From Amorphochlora amoebiformis (taxonomy: Eukaryota; Cercozoa; Chlorarachniophyceae): a stretch of 64,000 bases of DNA. The position numbers and the translations under genes are program-made. Below, piece after piece: positions 1-14,634 of the stretch (its first letter is position 1; each line of letters opens with the position of its first letter). The DNA lies in the NCBI GenBank assembly GCA_054601695.1, contig BAAHQB010000119.1, positions 514,305 to 578,304 on the forward strand, read 5' to 3'. The notes below the pieces were generated by a model, which ran no database searches, was not told the origin of the DNA, and saw only the letters and a list, made by a program, of their open reading frames with translations.

Positions 1-44
1 ATATATACATATATACATATATATATATACATATTATACATACA

Positions 45-85
<41 letters not shown>

Positions 86-222
86 ATAGATAAAATTTAC
101 ATACGTACATTTTGAAACTAACAAAGTACAACTTCAAAATAAAAGCCCTATTTCTCACCGATATTCTTCGATTGTAGAATCACTCCAAACGTCAACTATT
201 TTCACAGAGACCCAAACATAGC

Positions 223-901
223 ATGGAATGCTTGACACTGGAGCCGAAAGTCTTGGGGAGGGGCATCTACAGATTCTTCATTAGCGCCGTCGTGCCCCGT
301 CCCATAGCCCTTGTATAAATATATGTATTCCATGTTATATATACATATACTACATCTGTATATATAATATGTATGCTCGAATGTTTTGTTAAAACATGCT
401 CGCATGTATATTGTCATATATGTATGTATCCCTATATTATACAATATATATATATATATATATACATTACATATATATATATATATTTTATATATATATA
501 TATATATAATATATATATATATATGTATAAAATATATATATATATGTACATATAATTTATCAGGTATCCTCTATCTCAAAGAACGGAATCCCCAACCTAG
601 CGCCCTACTCGTATTTTGGGTACCCCCAAAAATCAAACACAAAAGTCGAAAATATGTGTCACAAAAGAATATCAGTATTTCGGATGTTGGCATCCACGTT
701 ACGAAATTATGACCATGTGAATCTATTACGCTCATATCTCTATACCCACGCGTGACAGAGCGATGGGTCACAGCCCGGCGACTGTGTGCTTCTCGTGTTG
801 CTGGAACCGTGGGGGAAATGAGAAGGATGGGTATGACAAGGTACTAGCGTTTGCATATCGTACATAATGTGAGTAGGGGACTGTATGTGGTGATATATGC
901 A

Positions 902-944
<43 letters not shown>

Positions 945-1154
945 ATATAGTGGTATATGCATAACTATATATATATATATATATATATATGAATACTTTA
1001 ATGTGAGTATATACATGGATATATTTGTATAGTAATAAGAATACATATGTAAAGAAGGTACATTCGTTTTAAGCATGTGTATGACATTCACATATGTATC
1101 TTTCTAGCATTACAATGTATGCATAGTATATGTATATATATATATATATATACT

Positions 1155-1206
<52 letters not shown>

Positions 1207-1301
1207 ATACATATATGTATATATTATATATACATAGGTATTTATGCATATATACATACATATAAATCCAAAGCGTGTGTTTACATATTTGTGTGTGTGT
1301 G

Positions 1302-1391
<90 letters not shown>

Positions 1392-1588
1392 GTAATATAT
1401 ATATATATATATATATAATATATATATATATATGTAAGTACTCATATAAATCTACTACGCATATACACATATACACATACAAACATTTTCTTCAGGACAC
1501 TTTAAAAAATATCAAGGAGAACAAGCAGTTTGTGGTTCATATTATGAGCAAGTGGTATGTGGTAAGCCCCAAGCAGACTATCTCTGTA

Positions 1589-1636
<48 letters not shown>

Positions 1637-1684
1637 TGGGTGTGGATGTATCTGTGTGCGTAAATGTTCGTATTCTATACCTAG

Positions 1685-1725
<41 letters not shown>

Positions 1726-1833
1726 AATATATATATATATATATATTTATTTATTGTATGTATATATTTTATATTACATAGATATATGTATATATTGAAA
1801 GATCTATTTATACTAATATTTTATGAATATATA

Positions 1834-1874
<41 letters not shown>

Positions 1875-2026
1875 TATATACACATATATATATATACCAT
1901 ATATACATAAATGAATTAATATACATATATATATATATATGTGAGATTTATATATGTCTATATATATGTGTGTGTGTGTATTACAGATATCTGCATATGT
2001 ATGGGTGTTATATGTTCATAGATTGT

Positions 2027-2069
<43 letters not shown>

Positions 2070-2109
2070 ATATGTATATGTATCAATATGTATGTACATA
2101 TATATATAC

Positions 2110-2142
<33 letters not shown>

Positions 2143-2622
2143 TATATTTTGATAGGATGTAGCCAACTTCAGCTGTGGCAACTTCCTTCACGAGGAAAAT
2201 GAATTTAAAATCGCTGGTGCCACACCCATCCCTTCTAAATACGTCAAGCCTCCCAGGGTCAAGGAAGCTGCTGTCCAAATGGAGTGCGAACTCTTTAAGC
2301 TTGTGCCTGTGGAGGTGACGGACATAAAATGAGCACGTGCCATCCACAGATTAATTTCTCATCCCATGCAGGACGAGACTGGAGTCGTGAGGCACACCAT
2401 GGTGATTGGAAAAGTATTGGCATTCCATGTGCATAAGGTATTAGATTAGCATATAACATCAGCCATAATCATTTGCAAATACACTGCCAGGATGTATACG
2501 ATGAGAAGACTGGGACCGTATCGCTTGAGCGGTTGCAACCAATCGCGAGAATGGGAGGTAACACGTATTCCCAACCCACCGGATGCTTCGATCTTCCAAG
2601 ACCGGACCGCAAGCTGATCTGA
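223..2622 (+). CDS. Flavin reductase-like (FMN-binding split-barrel) protein, 7 exons
   Basis: Predicted small flavin-binding oxidoreductase of the flavin reductase-like family (Pfam PF01613 type). Exons 223-312, 564-619, 759-840, 1496-1561, 2156-2314, 2372-2437 and 2491-2622 join in phase to give 216 aa, close to the family's usual length. Seen: [13 protein letters not shown] (residues 23-35), then NLAPYSYF (41-48), KDTLKNI (76-82) and GNTY near the C-terminus, the ordered motifs that build the flavin pocket in this family. The ATG at 223 is chosen because it gives the usual short N-terminus before the VPRPIA motif; the same exon is open further upstream to an acceptor at 207, so a 5' UTR intron is possible. 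Introns 5 and 6 are 57 and 53 nt, whereas introns 3 and 4 are 655 and 594 nt of TA microsatellite. The physiological substrate is unknown. No signal peptide is visible, so cytosolic location is inferred. Confidence 0.93.
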
Positions 2623-2731
2623 TCTATGTTCATCTTGTACCGTGGGATATTATTAGCTTTACTTACGGTAGTAAGAGTAGGCTACACGATTAATTTAAGA
2701 CTTAATCAGAATGTAGCCACATGGAAATATA

Positions 2732-2784
<53 letters not shown>

Positions 2785-2965
2785 AGATGAATATATATAT
2801 ATATATATATATATTCGTGGAACTTGCAATTGTATATTTTTGATACAACTTTCTAACACGACTCTATCACTGAAGTTGGATATACTGTACATAGTAGATA
2901 TATCTCTAAACATTTTTCTGGCTTAGAAGTGAAATATGTGTACCTTGAACAAGTATTTAACACTC

Positions 2966-3017
<52 letters not shown>

Positions 3018-3947
3018 ATCTAGTATATATATTGATATCACATGTTTCAATACTGATCAACAAGCTAGACAAGCTAACAATATACATATATCTAGTATAT
3101 ATACACACATATATATACATACATATATATATATACATATATATTTATTTATATAATTATCATAGTAGATACATCTAGAATCTAGATACGTACATATATA
3201 TAGCTCTAGTCGTACGTAATATCTAGAATAATAGTAATACATTTACAATCCATGTCAGTATGTACATGTACGTACGTACGTACGTCACATTCCCTATGTC
3301 ACTCCATGTGTCCGACGGTATAAGTACGCACGTACGTATACGTACGTATCGTGAATTACGTATACCTAGTATCTTGAAGAGTTGTATCTAGGTACGTACC
3401 TACTAGACCTAGCGTACGCCTAATACGCAATACATTGGCCTAATACCGGCCTATCACTAGTATCATGATCTAGATGATATGGAATTTTCCGTGCAGGTAC
3501 GAAATACTACGAACGTCTCGTGGAGTACCTAGTAGAAGATAACATTGCTAATACTCATACTACTGCGGATGTACGTGTACACACATTATTGTCACAGAAT
3601 ACTAGATCGATATACTACCTAGAATCTATAGCTCTAGAGTCAAGAGAGTTGTAGAGTATACTGCGGGTCTAGGCTAGCGGTGTCGATGTACGTACACGTA
3701 TGTATATCTACTAGATGTATCTGTGTATATGTGTGTGTATGCATATACTAGATATATATATATATATATCTAGTATATATATCTAGTATATATACTAGAT
3801 CTAGTAGATATATATATACATATGCATACACTACTAGCACTAGATACAATATGCATCGATCTAGTGCATGTATGTATATTATCTAGATTATATTATATAT
3901 ATGCTAGATATGGATATGTACATATCTAGATATATCTAGTATCTAGG

Positions 3948-3982
<35 letters not shown>

Positions 3983-4046
3983 CTTTCTGGATCTTTATAT
4001 ATATCTAGTATATATATCTAGTATATATATCTAGTATATATATCTA

Positions 4047-4086
<40 letters not shown>

Positions 4087-4386
4087 CGTGCAATTTATTA
4101 GTAAAATGCTGAATCTGCAATATTTTAAACAAACGTTTGTTCTAGTTGTTAGTCATTATCAATTAACGTCCCTGTTCTCAGCCCAGCTGCTAGCTTGCAT
4201 GAGAAACTAGTTGTTGCGATTGGCAGGAAGCTTTTACCCTCCCCTACCGCGCAGAAACAACGAAGAAGAACTTGTACCAAAGAATTCTCTACCTACCTAT
4301 TTAAGACAAAAATTACTATCCGAACGCCAGTGGGGCACACTCCTCTCCACACGGAGCACCGGACGGCAGCGATGAACGTTCGTTAG
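2623..4386. other. Tail-to-tail intergenic region: TA runs plus CTAG-rich island
   Basis: This lies between the stop codons of the flavin reductase gene (+) and importin beta (-). I see no convincing exon. From 2727 to 3170 it is TA microsatellite. From about 3060 to 4060 it is dense in the palindrome CTAG (about 35 by eye) with ACGTACGT-type palindromes at 3270-3420. The last 300 bp is ordinary sequence that probably holds the importin 3' UTR. Confidence 0.8.
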
Positions 4387-5126
4387 CTACCGGACGGCAG
4401 CTGTACACATCTCGTAAGCCCACTGGGCGTTCTGTTTTACTTTGGCGTTCGAGTGCTTGCGACCTTAATTAAAGATCAAATTTATTGTCAGGTGGATTCG
4501 CCGACATCTAAAGATAGTTCATGAAACCATGAACTTAAGTTTGTAAATGTAAATGAGTATATGGGTCACGGGCCGTCGTTGATAATCGTGAAGATATATG
4601 CAAATGTCTAGATAGAAGCTTATGATCCGTAATCATGTAAATGTAACTGGTAGCATAATATGGGTGGTATACGACACAGAAGAACACGTATACTATCCGT
4701 GTAAACATATACATGTACATATATAGATTCAAAATGGAGTTGGACATCTCGTGGCAGAAAATGTAACGAGCAAAGTTACCTCTCTCGACGATAACGGATA
4801 TCTGCGGGTGAGAGAGCTGCTTTTTAACGTCCCTCTTGAAGCACTAGAAATTGAATGTACGCTAATTTAGAACCGCATAAATAAAGTGGAGTAAAAATCT
4901 TAGCGAAAAAATTAAAAACCTGGGCTACATCCCCGACAACGCCTATAGCGGCGTTAAGCACCGACTTCCCAGAGTTGGGATCTTGTCCAACCTGAGAATA
5001 AATATATTAAAAAAATGCTCTAGAATGCAATTCTCTCGAAATCGTACCTTGTGTACGAGTAAAAACACATCGTTAACGTACTCCAAGAATGCACGATCCT
5101 TTTGACCCTCGGACAGGCCCTGAGAT

Positions 5127-5223
<97 letters not shown>

Positions 5224-5472
5224 CATATGTATGTACACAAATATGTATACAACATATCCACAAATACAGATATATATATATATATACATCCAAATCAAAA
5301 TTTGAAAAATATCGCTAAACCTGCAGGATTCCTGTGTAGGTTCCGAGAATGGCCTCCCTCAGATCGTCGAGGAATTCGAGGTCCTCGTCGTCACCTTCCG
5401 GGAACTCGCATTTACCCATCTATTGTTGCAATTCAAGCAATTAAAAAACCCATGCAAGTAATATATGAATAC

Positions 5473-5509
<37 letters not shown>

Positions 5510-5817
5510 CATATATTACCTGGCTGAGCATCCCAACAACAATCTTTAGGTATCGTGTGAAGTGGCCTCCGATAGACAGAGCGATATCACCGAATGTTGA
5601 CGTCACTCGTGGCTTAACACTTCGGTCCAGGTTCTCCGCCTGGGGTTGCAAACAGGAAAATTAGGTGTCTCCTTCTCACAGTGGTAATCAACTACCTGAA
5701 GTGCCACAAGGAGGCTTCTTACTAGATTATCGCAGATAGGAGAGATCTGAAATGATGATTTTTTCAAGTTTGCTTGCATACATACGGAATTTAAAATAAA
5801 TGTTACACGTTTTAATA

Positions 5818-5883
<66 letters not shown>

Positions 5884-5898
5884 CATATACATATATAC

Positions 5899-5933
<35 letters not shown>

Positions 5934-6912
5934 TATATATATGAATACTTGATATTTTATATTGCATGTACACCTTGACTTTGAGAGCTCGCGCGATATC
6001 CGCAGAGAGGCCTACCGCCACTGCACAGACACGTGTCTCTTGAACGTTTGCAAGGGACTGAATACCGGACGCACGTGATTTCAGTATTTACACGTAGCAG
6101 TGTTGAGCGTGATAGGTTAACCTTGAAGAGAAAGTTTGACGTGGCTGCCATATACCTGTAGCAGCCTTGGCCTGTCTTCATCACGACGGCATCGATTGCA
6201 AGAAGTGCCTCCTCGTGGCACTGAGCGGACTCTGAACGTATATTTTCTTTATACCCACACCCCAGTATGGCACTTAAAACCATGTCACTTACCATGTTGT
6301 GCACGTACCTGATTTCAAGACAGCCAAGAATCCATGCATGCACTGGTCCAGTTTTTTCTCCCCTATCAGCTTCAGAGGCACCTTTTGTATGATGGTTTGT
6401 AGCGTGCCGCAGAGCAGCGCCTGGATGTTCTGGTGAATCTGAGAACGTCCATCAGATCGCCCAGCTGAAGCCTGAGAGGAAAAATCTCAGAATTGTTACG
6501 TTGTCATGGTGGTTAATATTGCATCCATATGTCCATGTGCCTCTCTGAGATCTATTTACCTTAACAGAACTCGCCAGTCGGTTGAGGATCTCTCCAATGA
6601 GCCTGACAACCACCGGATATTTGTCCTTCGCGGCCGAGCGGATGAGAACGTTGATGCATTCATACGAAGACGACAGCAGGTTAGCCTCGTCGGAATCCGG
6701 ACGAGAGGCACTTTTGAGAAGGGCTCCGAGTAGCTGCTCGAAATAAGGAGATAGTGGAGAGGTGGGAATCTCTTCGCCATCGGTGTCGCACCCATCGGCT
6801 AGGTTGTGGATCGCCCAGCACACATTGTTTGCCACCTGAAGAAACAGTTTTCACACAATTAGAAATTTTATATGATCTATGCGCATAGAGATTGATATAT
6901 ATATATATATAT

Positions 6913-6957
<45 letters not shown>

Positions 6958-7005
6958 AATCACATTATACGAATATTACATACATAGCACATATATGAAG
7001 AATAC

Positions 7006-7038
<33 letters not shown>

Positions 7039-9060
7039 ATATATGTACGCATATGTACAAATATTTATGGGACATAGAGGTGACAAAATCTATTTTGTAC
7101 CTTTGGGGTCTCGCTTAAGCCTTTGATGAGAGCACGCATGAGATGCTGGAGGATCTCCTTGGAAATCACTTCAGGAACCAACTCACAGACGCGCCCCACA
7201 GTCCACGCCGCCGTATCCTTAACGACGTCGTTTTTATCCCCGCTAAGATGACTCAACAGAACTTCGAGCGCCTGCGTGACAAGGGGTTTAAGCTTGTCTT
7301 TATCCGGCCCATCGAGGATGCACCCGAATGCCATCGTCGCTGCCTCGCGCAGACGCCAGTCTCGGTTTCTAATATTTTTGTGGATGAACGGTAGAACGAG
7401 TGGAACGAGGTTATCCCGCACAGTACGAGCCTTCCAAGTCAAGCAAATTCCTGACGCGATGGCCACATTATATGTATCGTCGTCCACATGGTCGTTTTGC
7501 TTGGTGAGGCACTTGAGTAGCAAAGGGGTGAGCTGTTTAGCTGCCTTTGCCATGAACCCGAGCGACCTCTCGCTCGGAGGGCTGTCCCCCTCCGATTTGG
7601 CGTCCTCCTCGTTCTCGATGAGCGTACATTCTGTCTCGGAGACGGTAGTCCAGAACTCTATTGCCATCTGGGCTACGTCTTCATCAGTCCCTTGGATGGC
7701 TTCGGAGGTGAGGTTGAAGATATGAGAGATAGTTTCATTGAGCTGGTGGTAGAACTTCTCGGCAACCTGAGAAGGGAATGTTCAAAAAAATCCATGACTA
7801 TGCGGAACATATATATGTTGTACCTCGACAAGACATTGGAATGCCTGCATCCTAACCCGTCCATCGGCACACCCAGCAGCAGCAAAGATCATCTCGAAAA
7901 TCAATCGACGTTTGACTTGGTCCTCGAATAGATCAGCGGCCAGCTCAAGGGAGTTAGCCAGGGCTGTAGTAGCAGCTAATTTTATGGTGATGTTCTGCTG
8001 GTCTTTGGCCATCCCCTTAGAGATGACGTGCAAGATCTTGTCAGCTTTCTGCTTCAGGTGGGAAGAGCAGTTATCGCAAACGTAGCCGAGGGCCTCAAAG
8101 CATGACTGCGTCATATTAGGTCCACCTTTACCAGAAAGAATCTGGCCTACTAGCTGGTCCACAGCATCGCTCCACTGCACAGGATATATTGTCAGATGTT
8201 TGACGCTGTGAGAAATATATGATAGGCATATATAACCTTTCCGCGTGGGATCTCGATTGACGCAATTGAGGCCACCACTTGGGCCGCTGTTGAGCGGATT
8301 CCTTTGATCTGGGCCCCCAAGATATTGAGAATCATACCCCGAATCCCGGTCCGGATGCGATCTTCAAGCATCAGCCACCGCTTTTCCAGATCTAAGTAGC
8401 GGATAGGTTTCAAATTATATCTGCGCGGAGGCTCGGGAACATATCATGTGGGTCCAGTGTTATAGTAGAGTTTACGTTTCTGGCGTTGCTCGCTCTTGGC
8501 CGTCAACGTATTTTTAAGACATAATCCAGCCAGCTGACGCGCGTCCGCAGGGCACTTCTCGTCTGCCAGGGTGCAGCAGAGCCCCTGGAGATATTGAGGA
8601 AACGCCCGCTCCTCAAATTCCTTGAGCTTTTTCTCAGCCGGTCCTGCATGAAGCACATTTTCATTCAAGATAAGAATACTTTGATTGAGGACTGTGAAAT
8701 GGTTGGAAAACGGTAATCAAGCCATGACTAAATATGTTTTTGCACGAAGTGGTGTTGACCTCGAATACGCATATCATGCGAGCGGGCGTTTAGGATGGTC
8801 TTCCTGAGCTCATCTATAGGATTTGAAGTGCCTTGGAATCCTTGTCTCTGTTTTGCATTCCCAAAGACACCGTTTCCGCCCCCTTGGCTAGAGCCGAAGG
8901 CAGTTTTTTTGGCGCCAAGACCCCCAGACATCGAATTGCCCGAATGGTGCTGGAACAGATATCAATATCTAAATATTTAGTTATGATCGAGGGCACACAT
9001 TAATGGGAAGCATTTTGCAGCTATAATTACCATGGGTACATTCTCCTTGTCGAACATCAT
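4387..9060 (-). CDS. KPNB1: Importin subunit beta-1 (karyopherin beta), 17 exons
   Basis: Nuclear import receptor that carries importin-alpha/NLS cargo through the pore and releases it on Ran-GTP binding. Exons in transcript order: 9031-9060, 8760-8949, 8476-8643, 8237-8391, 7824-8174, 7101-7766, 6560-6835, 6309-6471, 6122-6231, 5974-6057, 5696-5746, 5520-5639, 5321-5419, 5048-5119, 4920-4991, 4780-4843, 4387-4463. All phases agree: 2748 nt, 915 aa (human 876). HEAT-repeat landmarks align end to end: [86 protein letters not shown], and a final NAQWAYEM. The N-terminal ~53 residues before the first HEAT repeat are extra and contain KENVP and FG dipeptides. Exon 1 encodes only ten residues; its ATG-ATG start gives the open frame. 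Introns are mostly 50-110 nt with a few TA-expanded. A TATAAAT lies 32-38 bp upstream of the ATG. Confidence 0.95.
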
Positions 9061-9208
9061 CCTCCTGTAGTCGCGACCTCCGCAAGGATCGATTTATAGT
9101 CGTTGGGTTGGAATTGCCGACAAATTCTTCTGTGCGGGATTCCGGGGAATTTGAAAAGAAGCCCCCGGAATCCCCCATATCTTACCGGGGTTCGTACAGA
9201 AAAGTAAA
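9061..9208. promoter_or_regulatory. Head-to-head promoter, importin beta / DUF1995 gene
   Basis: Only 148 bp separate the two divergent start codons. On the minus strand TATAAAT (plus 9092-9098) sits 32-38 bp before the importin ATG. The segment is GC-richer than flanking introns and free of TA microsatellite. A shared bidirectional promoter is inferred from spacing. Confidence 0.7.
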
Positions 9209-9765
9209 ATGCGCTCCCTGTGGACCCCTGTCCCCATTGTCCTTCTCTTTTTGGGCGCTCTGTTGGTGCTATCGACTATATCTGAAACCCATAATCAAGC
9301 CCTACGATCGCCAGGCATATCTGTTAGGTCCAAGCAATGTTTTGCTCGAACGAGGCAGAATAAATTCCGACAGAGTTCATTATCTTTCAACCCCTTGACA
9401 ACCCTGTGTCATAAGAAGCCTAGTTTTCGCTCGATCTGGCAGACCAAGGTACCCATTAAACCCAAAACAAGGTCCTCTACGCTACTTCAGCTATTTGGAC
9501 GATCTGAGAGAATCAGAGAATTCAAACTCATCGGAGAGCCGGGACGGGAATTTAGGGGTTTCCAAAGACGGTTTAATTTTGGTGGTGTTAAGCGGACATG
9601 TACGCTTTTTCGCTCAAAGGATCAAGGAACGGTTTCATATTGTTGTGATTGAGTGTTCTATTCTGATTGGCGTTTGCATCAGGCTTCGAAGTCGGGGGCA
9701 AATAAGGACGTGCGGATTAACATTGAGGGGTTAGTCTTACCGCCCGAGTCGTTGGAGGTTTGAAT

Positions 9766-9830
<65 letters not shown>

Positions 9831-9956
9831 GTATATGTATATGTGTATATATGTGTGTGTACATATGTATACACACACACACATATATATATATATATAC
9901 ATATATATGTATAAATATATTATATATGCATACATATCCATATATATATATATATT

Positions 9957-9987
<31 letters not shown>

Positions 9988-10127
9988 ATTTATATTATAT
10001 ATGTATGTATGTATGTATGTACATGAGATATATAAATTTCTATGTATATATATATATATATATTATATATATATATATATATACTAAAAATAAATGTATA
10101 CGTGTGTGTATGTATGCATGTATTCAT

Positions 10128-10181
<54 letters not shown>

Positions 10182-10236
10182 TATATATAATGTACATATA
10201 TGTGTGCATATATGTGTAAATGTCTGTGTATATACC

Positions 10237-10305
<69 letters not shown>

Positions 10306-10344
10306 ACACACACGTATTTATAAAACATATATACACACTCACAC

Positions 10345-10375
<31 letters not shown>

Positions 10376-10455
10376 CATATATATATAAATATGTATATAT
10401 ATAAATATAAATATATGCATATAGAAACATATGGGTATATATCTATTGGTTATAC

Positions 10456-10508
<53 letters not shown>

Positions 10509-10538
10509 GTATGCAATACATACAATGTATGCTGTATA

Positions 10539-10611
<73 letters not shown>

Positions 10612-11256
10612 CTATATATATATATATATGTTTGTGTGTGTGCATATGTATGTTTATGTGTGTAAACAGAGATATATAAAAATATATATAATATATATAT
10701 ACACATACAATATATATATATATAATATATATATTAACATGTATATACATGCAAAATCATTTTCAAGTACACAATACACACGTTTAACAATACTATTCGA
10801 TAATGAAGCAAATCCAACATACTCTCAGGAATCTCTCACCCAAGCCTCCAATGCCGTGGTGGCCTACCTCAAGACCGGCAAGTTTAAGACAAAAGTACCT
10901 AAAACTAAGGGTCGTGCGGGGAGGAAGGCGGCCGGTATGCTCTAGGGGTTAGTTCGGGGGTTAGCCATGGCTTATGATTAGAAGGTTGCCTAATCTACTG
11001 TAGCCTATTATTCAGTAATTTTTATTTCTTACCTTTTTGGTGTTACCTGAACATTTTCAGGGGCTATGAAAGAGCTAATGGAGTTGTCGGGGAAGACTTC
11101 TGGGTATAGAAACAAATAGTTTTTCATAATAATAATATGTATAAGTATATGTATATACATATGTATATATATATATATATATGCACATTTGTATATGGCA
11201 CATATATATATATACATATATTGCAATACATATATTATATATATACATATATTGCA

Positions 11257-11297
<41 letters not shown>

Positions 11298-11314
11298 AGC
11301 ATAGATATATTTCT

Positions 11315-11349
<35 letters not shown>

Positions 11350-11444
11350 TGGAAGTATTAATGGATTTATATACATACATATTTTTATGTTGATTTATGT
11401 GGATATATACATTGGTATAATATATATATATATATGATGTATAA

Positions 11445-11488
<44 letters not shown>

Positions 11489-11918
11489 CATATATACATA
11501 TATGTGTTATTTTATTTTTATTAATACATGCATGTATGTACAATATATATGTATATATATATATGTATATGTATATATATATGTATAAATATATGTATAT
11601 ATATATATAGATATCTATTTGTATATGCATATAAATATGTGCACACATACGTTAATATAGCTACGCAATATCAGGGGTGCGCGTATGGCGCTGGAGATGT
11701 CTATAGGAGCAGAAGATCCCCACAAAGTCGCCAGGATGGCTATTACTCTCTCTAAATCCCTCCCCAGGTCCCCGATAAGTATATACATGTAGGATATATA
11801 TGTATATACATATAATATATACATATACATACATTTACGCATAGCAGATGTATGTATAAGTCTACATATTTGTATGTAGGTATTTTATGTGTGTAAGTAT
11901 TCATGTCGCACATAGATA

Positions 11919-11951
<33 letters not shown>

Positions 11952-11985
11952 AAATAAATATATGCATACATATTCATATGTATAA

Positions 11986-12018
<33 letters not shown>

Positions 12019-12169
12019 TGTATGTATACATGTGTACGTAGTAGTTATGAATGTATAGATATATGCATACATATATACATAAATAGACATACGTGGGTGT
12101 AAATACCTGTATGGATATTTCACAATATTGAAAATAGATATGTGGGCATTTAGTATAATTATATATACA

Positions 12170-12209
<40 letters not shown>

Positions 12210-12615
12210 TATATGTATATATAATATGTGTGTAAATATATACAGATATTGTTATGATTATTAGGCCCATATCTATCCGGTTTGCAGACCCTAAGATTCA
12301 AAAAGCCGCCGAGTCATTACTTGATAGGTAAAACCGTTCACCTTAATATACATATATATATATATATATATCATATATAAATATATATATATATATGTAT
12401 ATATAATTGTAAATATATATGTATATAAATTATATACATATGTATACATATATGTATGTATATAAAAATATATCGTACATAGGCATGTACATGTACAAGG
12501 ATAATATTATGATGAATCGTGTCTTTCAGTGCGTCTGCAAGCTCTACAAGGCTTTCATCTATTGAAAACGGAAACAATGTAACCTTTACACACATATCAA
12601 TTATACATTATGTAG

Positions 12616-12656
<41 letters not shown>

Positions 12657-13011
12657 ATATATATAATATAATATAATATAACATAATATAATGCATACAT
12701 GTATAATATAAAACAGAGAAAAATGTGTGTATATCTTTTGTATATATAATATATATCAAAAATTCATTAATATATATTTATCAATTTTTATTCAGTATAT
12801 TGGTTAGGGTTAGGAGTTAGAGTTAGGATTCGGATTAGGTTAGGGTTATGGTTAGGATTAGGGTTAGGTTATGGTTAGGATTAGGGTTAGGGTTAGGGTT
12901 AGGTTAATGGTTAGGGTAAGAGTTAGGATTGCTTGGAAATAGGAAGAGGTTATGTTAGGGTTAGGATTAGGTTTGAAAGGGTTTAAGATATTTGGATAGG
13001 TTACATACATT

Positions 13012-13073
<62 letters not shown>

Positions 13074-13269
13074 AAAAGATATTATATTATGTGATAGTTT
13101 AATAGTAAAGATATATTTCAACATATATATATATATATATATATATATGTGCGTGTAGGAAGGGAGTGAGGAGGCAACCCTTATGCTTGTCGGAGCTGAG
13201 GGAAAGCGCCTAGGGCCGGTATAGTATGTGTACATATGTCACATATGCATCAATGTTGTGTTTCTATAT

Positions 13270-13317
<48 letters not shown>

Positions 13318-13341
13318 GTGTGTGTGTGTGTGACGTGTATG

Positions 13342-13392
<51 letters not shown>

Positions 13393-13450
13393 GTAATATC
13401 TTATTATATTTCTATATACATATATATATATATATGTATCATATACATGC

Positions 13451-13492
<42 letters not shown>

Positions 13493-13655
13493 GTACATAT
13501 ATGCGTATATGTCAAAATTAGTATACACAGATATGTCTTAATGCACGCCGATAATATTTAGTTTTTTCATCATCAATTTCATTTAATCCCAATTAATAAT
13601 ATCTATATTACATGTATTATACTATATTATATTTATATAATATACATATCTATAC

Positions 13656-13691
<36 letters not shown>

Positions 13692-13921
13692 TTCTACAAA
13701 ATATTTTTATGAATATATATGTAGATATATACATATAAATATTTACATACCGGCTCAGGTTGTGTCCCTAGTGGACTCACAGGCAAAGAAAACAAATATC
13801 GTACTTCTCAACGCTGACTTTACGCCTCAGGTCTGTCGAATATTTGCGTGTGCTTTTGTGTGCTTCATAGAACGTACATGTCACAAAGGGTGACATACGT
13901 AAAATATATATATATACTATA

Positions 13922-14003
<82 letters not shown>

Positions 14004-14054
14004 CGTATATTGATATACGTATACACATATATACATAAATGTGTGTGTACATGT

Positions 14055-14095
<41 letters not shown>

Positions 14096-14315
14096 TATAT
14101 ACATATTGTTTTAGTGTACATTGTATACATATTACATGTATAGATACACATATATATATATATATATATAAATTATATATATATAAATTATATATATATT
14201 AATTATATATATATAAACTATATATGTACATATATATATATATATATGTAAATGTAAATAATTTTTTGCATATTTGGAGCACTTTTACATACTTATGGTA
14301 TATCTTTATGTATAT

Positions 14316-14357
<42 letters not shown>

Positions 14358-14598
14358 ACCCCTGTAACTAGTTTAATACACTGAGGCATATGTATACAAA
14401 TGTATAATGCATATATATATATATGTATATATATATATGTATGTATGTATGTATACATGATATCTACAATATGTATGTATGTATATGTACATATAGGTAT
14501 GTAAAATGTGTACATCACGCATTCTACATACATGATTTACATACACACACATATAAATATATATGTACATATACATATAATACTCATTATAAATAATA

Positions 14599-14634
<36 letters not shown>

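Noticed and set aside
202-444. Minus-strand terminal exon ending ...FHAMFGSL
   Set aside because: The plus strand of the same segment encodes the flavin reductase N-terminus ([10 protein letters not shown]) and splices in phase with the next exons.
571-771. 66-codon minus-strand frame
   Set aside because: It overlaps plus-strand flavin reductase exon 564-619 and its intron, which fit a known family.
4147-4490. Solo LTR (TGTTAG...TTGTCA with a polyadenylation-like motif)
   Set aside because: 4387-4463 is the terminal importin beta exon on the minus strand, matching the family C-terminus in phase; no target-site duplication.
4824-4919. Read-through end of the importin exon at 4991
   Set aside because: It ignores a donor at 4919; the spliced route through 4780-4843 and 4387-4463 matches importin better.
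8981-9178. Minus-strand frame MGDSGGFF... as importin N-terminus
   Set aside because: Its phase does not fit the next exon; the overlapping frame from ATG-ATG at 9060 does.
9495-9734. Alternative plus-strand frame through DUF1995 exon 1
   Set aside because: It needs a 19-nt intron; the first frame continues to a donor after 9631 that matches the next exon.
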